DNA of 24,238 bases from Cytophagales bacterium. GTDB taxonomy: Bacteria > Bacteroidota > Bacteroidia > Cytophagales > ES-bin-26. Each line of letters starts with the position of its first letter. Positions within the stretch are counted from its first letter, which is position 1. The stretch is from contig JACMKY010000253.1 in the NCBI GenBank assembly GCA_014379925.1, forward strand, positions 1-24,238, given 5' to 3'. The notes beneath the pieces are model-generated. The model was not told the DNA's origin. It made no database searches and saw only the letters and a list, made by a program, of their open reading frames with translations. Positions 23,075 through 24,238 of this stretch are shown here, piece after piece. A program made the translations under genes and the position numbers.

Positions 23075-23230
23075 TTAGACGGTCAGCAGCCGACCCAGTG
23101 CGAGCAGAGGGGTAAATCCCTTCGTCGTGTAAACCGGCAAATCGTGTTTCAAACGGGTCAGCGGCGAATTCAGCGCGGCAATTTCCCGCCAGGGGATACA
23201 AAGCGCCACCTTTTGGGTCAAACCGCTCAT
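23075..23230 (-). CDS. Possible small protein, 51 residues, unknown
   Basis: Starts at ATG 23230 and ends at TAA 23075. The translation has ordinary protein composition, with segments such as KVALCIPWREIAALNSPLTR and LPVYTTKGFTPLLALGRLL. It has no recognised family, signal peptide or obvious promoter. It may be the 5' part of the broken gene that continues at 22805-23074 rather than a complete gene. Confidence 0.3.
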   Translation of the reverse strand: MSGLTQKVALCIPWREIAALNSPLTRLKHDLPVYTTKGFTPLLALGRLLTV

Positions 23231-23505
23231 TTTTTCCGCGGCTGGTAACGGATTTCAATCAAATTTCCTATATTGGGAACAGCAAACGCGTTTTCAATAA
23301 ACCGGGAAGCATGCCAGATCAGATTAATCGGTTAATCAATCAATTACTTCACCAGCCAATCCGTGCCACCCAGCGTGATCCGCCAGCGCCCCACCCGTGG
23401 TTCACTCCCCATCCGCCGGCGCAAACCAGCCACCATTTTTCAGGCAAACATTTCCGAATAATTCCTTTCAACGTTTCACTTCATTCTACTCCTTAAGCGT
23501 CGCTT
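23231..23505. other. Intergenic region upstream of the AlbA_2/HTH gene
   Basis: 275 bases without a credible gene. TATATTGG at about 23269-23276 on the plus strand is one base off the -7 consensus and could drive the next gene with a long leader. The remainder shows nothing recognisable. Confidence 0.3.
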
Positions 23506-24129
23506 ATGCTGCACGACCTGATCGCCAAGGGCGAAGGAACCCACCTGGAATTTAAGCGTACCATCGACAGCGCCGCCAAAATTGCCAAAACATTGGCGGC
23601 CTTTGCCAACACCACGGGCGGCCTCCTCCTGGTCGGTGTACAGGACAACGGACGCGTTCAGGGCATTGCTTCCGAACAACAGGAAATGGAAAAAATTGAA
23701 GAAGCCGCCGACCGCCTGTGCGACCCGCCCCTGTCGCTCGCCTACGAAGTCCGGTTGAGCGAAGGAAAAAGCGTATTGCTCATCCGCGTGGCCGAAAGCG
23801 AAGACAAGCCCCATACGGTGCGGGATGCCAACGGCAACCGAGTGACTTACGTGCGGGTAAGGGACCGGAGCGTTCCCGCCGGACGCCGCATGGCCGATAT
23901 CCTCCGCACCGTGCAGCGGGATGCGGACCCGGCCTTGGTGCAGTCGGGTAAAGTAAAAAGTTTATTGGCCTACCTGCGGGCCAACGGTTCCATCAACACC
24001 AAGCGTTTCGCCCGTCTGATCAACGTTTCCGAACGCCGCGCCCTGAAAATGCTCACCGAACTGGCCCGGCACAACGTCCTCCTCCTTCACGAACAGCACA
24101 ACCACGTTACCTATTGCTTGAGAAAGTAA
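23506..24129 (+). CDS. AlbA_2 (Schlafen-like) DNA-binding domain protein with C-terminal winged helix
   Basis: The 207-residue protein has the AlbA_2 pattern at residues 1-135: the EFK motif (15-17) in THLEFKRTID, AAFANTTGGLLLVGVQDNGR (31-50), and later KPHTVRDANGNRVTYVRVRD. The C-terminal 60 residues (VKSLLAYLRANGSINTKRFA, then NVSERRALKMLTELARHNVL) form a winged-helix-like DNA-binding unit. AlbA_2 proteins are often called putative transcriptional regulators or ATP-binding proteins. Short two-domain versions like this one are common in Bacteroidota and their roles are unknown. The large C-terminal helicase-like HATPase_c_4 part of the longer versions is absent. It is a single gene, convergent with a T9SS cargo gene. 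Confidence 0.82.
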   Translation: MLHDLIAKGEGTHLEFKRTIDSAAKIAKTLAAFANTTGGLLLVGVQDNGRVQGIASEQQEMEKIEEAADRLCDPPLSLAYEVRLSEGKSVLLIRVAESEDKPHTVRDANGNRVTYVRVRDRSVPAGRRMADILRTVQRDADPALVQSGKVKSLLAYLRANGSINTKRFARLINVSERRALKMLTELARHNVLLLHEQHNHVTYCLRK

Positions 24130-24159
24130 TGGTGAAGGAAAAATATCCCTTCACCATTA
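24127..24159. terminator. Bidirectional terminator hairpin overlapping a stop codon
   Basis: TAATGGTGAAGG (24127-24138) and CCTTCACCATTA (24148-24159) are exact 12-bp reverse complements with a 9-base AT-rich loop. The first three bases are the stop codon of the AlbA_2/HTH gene. It lies between two convergent genes. A T5 run starts seven bases after the stem on the plus strand (24167-24171). Confidence 0.65.
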
Positions 24160-24178
24160 CCGTTGGTTTTTACCAAGC

Positions 24179-24238
24179 TTACCGGGTCAGCACCAGCTTG
24201 CGGGTCACTACTCCGCTGGGAGTGATCAACTGGCTGAC
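24179..24238 (-). CDS. C-terminal end of a T9SS cargo protein (partial)
   Basis: Only the last 19 residues are in the window. They read VSQLITPSGVVTRKLVLTR on the minus strand, ending at TAA (24179-24181). This is the closing strand of a type A sorting domain used by the type IX secretion system: a G-x-V-x-R/K-K-L/V-V pattern followed by a short basic end. It predicts a secreted or surface-attached protein whose main domain lies beyond the right edge. With so few residues the domain type is inferred from pattern only. Confidence 0.6.
   Translation of the reverse strand, partial: VSQLITPSGVVTRKLVLTR

Noticed and set aside
22822..23115. 97-residue plus-strand open frame after the DUF6249 gene
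   Set aside because: It mirrors the more protein-like minus-strand remnant, has no promoter, and crosses the perfect hairpin. Kept only as an alternative reading.
1..24238. CRISPR array, prophage, insertion sequence or tRNA
   Set aside because: No regularly spaced repeats, no transposase or phage proteins, and no cloverleaf-like sequence were seen on either strand.

Overview
The window comes from a GC-rich member of the Bacteroidota, most likely order Cytophagales (a Spirosoma/Larkinella-type genome). Four lines of evidence support this. There are repeated Bacteroidota-type promoter boxes (TAnnTTTG), with almost no Shine-Dalgarno sequences in front of start codons. The families DUF4293, DUF6249 and YtxJ are characteristic of the group, as is the large TPR-TM-HTH regulator. 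A type IX secretion sorting signal lies at the right edge, and bacillithiol use is implied. No rRNA, tRNA, CRISPR array, transposase or phage gene was seen. This is mostly ordinary chromosome with short transcription units in both directions.

Layout. 1-720: broken TIGR04325-type methyltransferase gene (frameshift plus in-frame stop). 853-1527: lipoprotein MsrA. 1550-3508 (-): exported pectate-lyase-superfold protein. 3509-4162: long non-coding stretch with two sizeable inverted repeats. 4163-9587 (+): S9 peptidase lipoprotein, AI-2E-type permease, small membrane protein, exported M28 peptidase. 9588-10107: non-coding, with a heptamer-repeat palindrome, a long hairpin and an AT-rich island. 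10108-12457 (+): amidohydrolase lipoprotein with a clear terminator, then a DUF4864 protein. 12570-16106 (-): unknown lipoprotein, TPR/TM/HTH regulator, OmpH/Skp-like protein. 16255-17059 (+): DUF4293 and CDGSH proteins. 17088-18796 (-): lipA and an outer-membrane-type protein. 18942-19370 (+): OsmC. 19401-22198 (-): YtxJ, GT9 glycosyltransferase, anti-sigma factor, ECF sigma factor. 22430-22801 (+): DUF6249 membrane protein. 22802-23505: no intact large gene, but coding-like remnants and a perfect hairpin. 23506-24129 (+): AlbA_2/HTH protein. 24179-24238 (-): tail of a T9SS cargo protein.

How the genes fit together. The exported hydrolases (S9, M28, amidohydrolase, pectate-lyase fold) fit a polymer- and peptide-scavenging lifestyle. 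MsrA, OsmC, YtxJ and the CDGSH protein suggest thiol/redox maintenance, although they are not one operon. The most informative module is the ECF sigma/anti-sigma pair divergent from the DUF6249 gene. Both directions carry the same bipartite motif, GTAACCT-17 nt-TCCTA. This suggests that the sigma factor drives its own operon and the membrane protein. Functions are read from motifs by eye; no database search was run.
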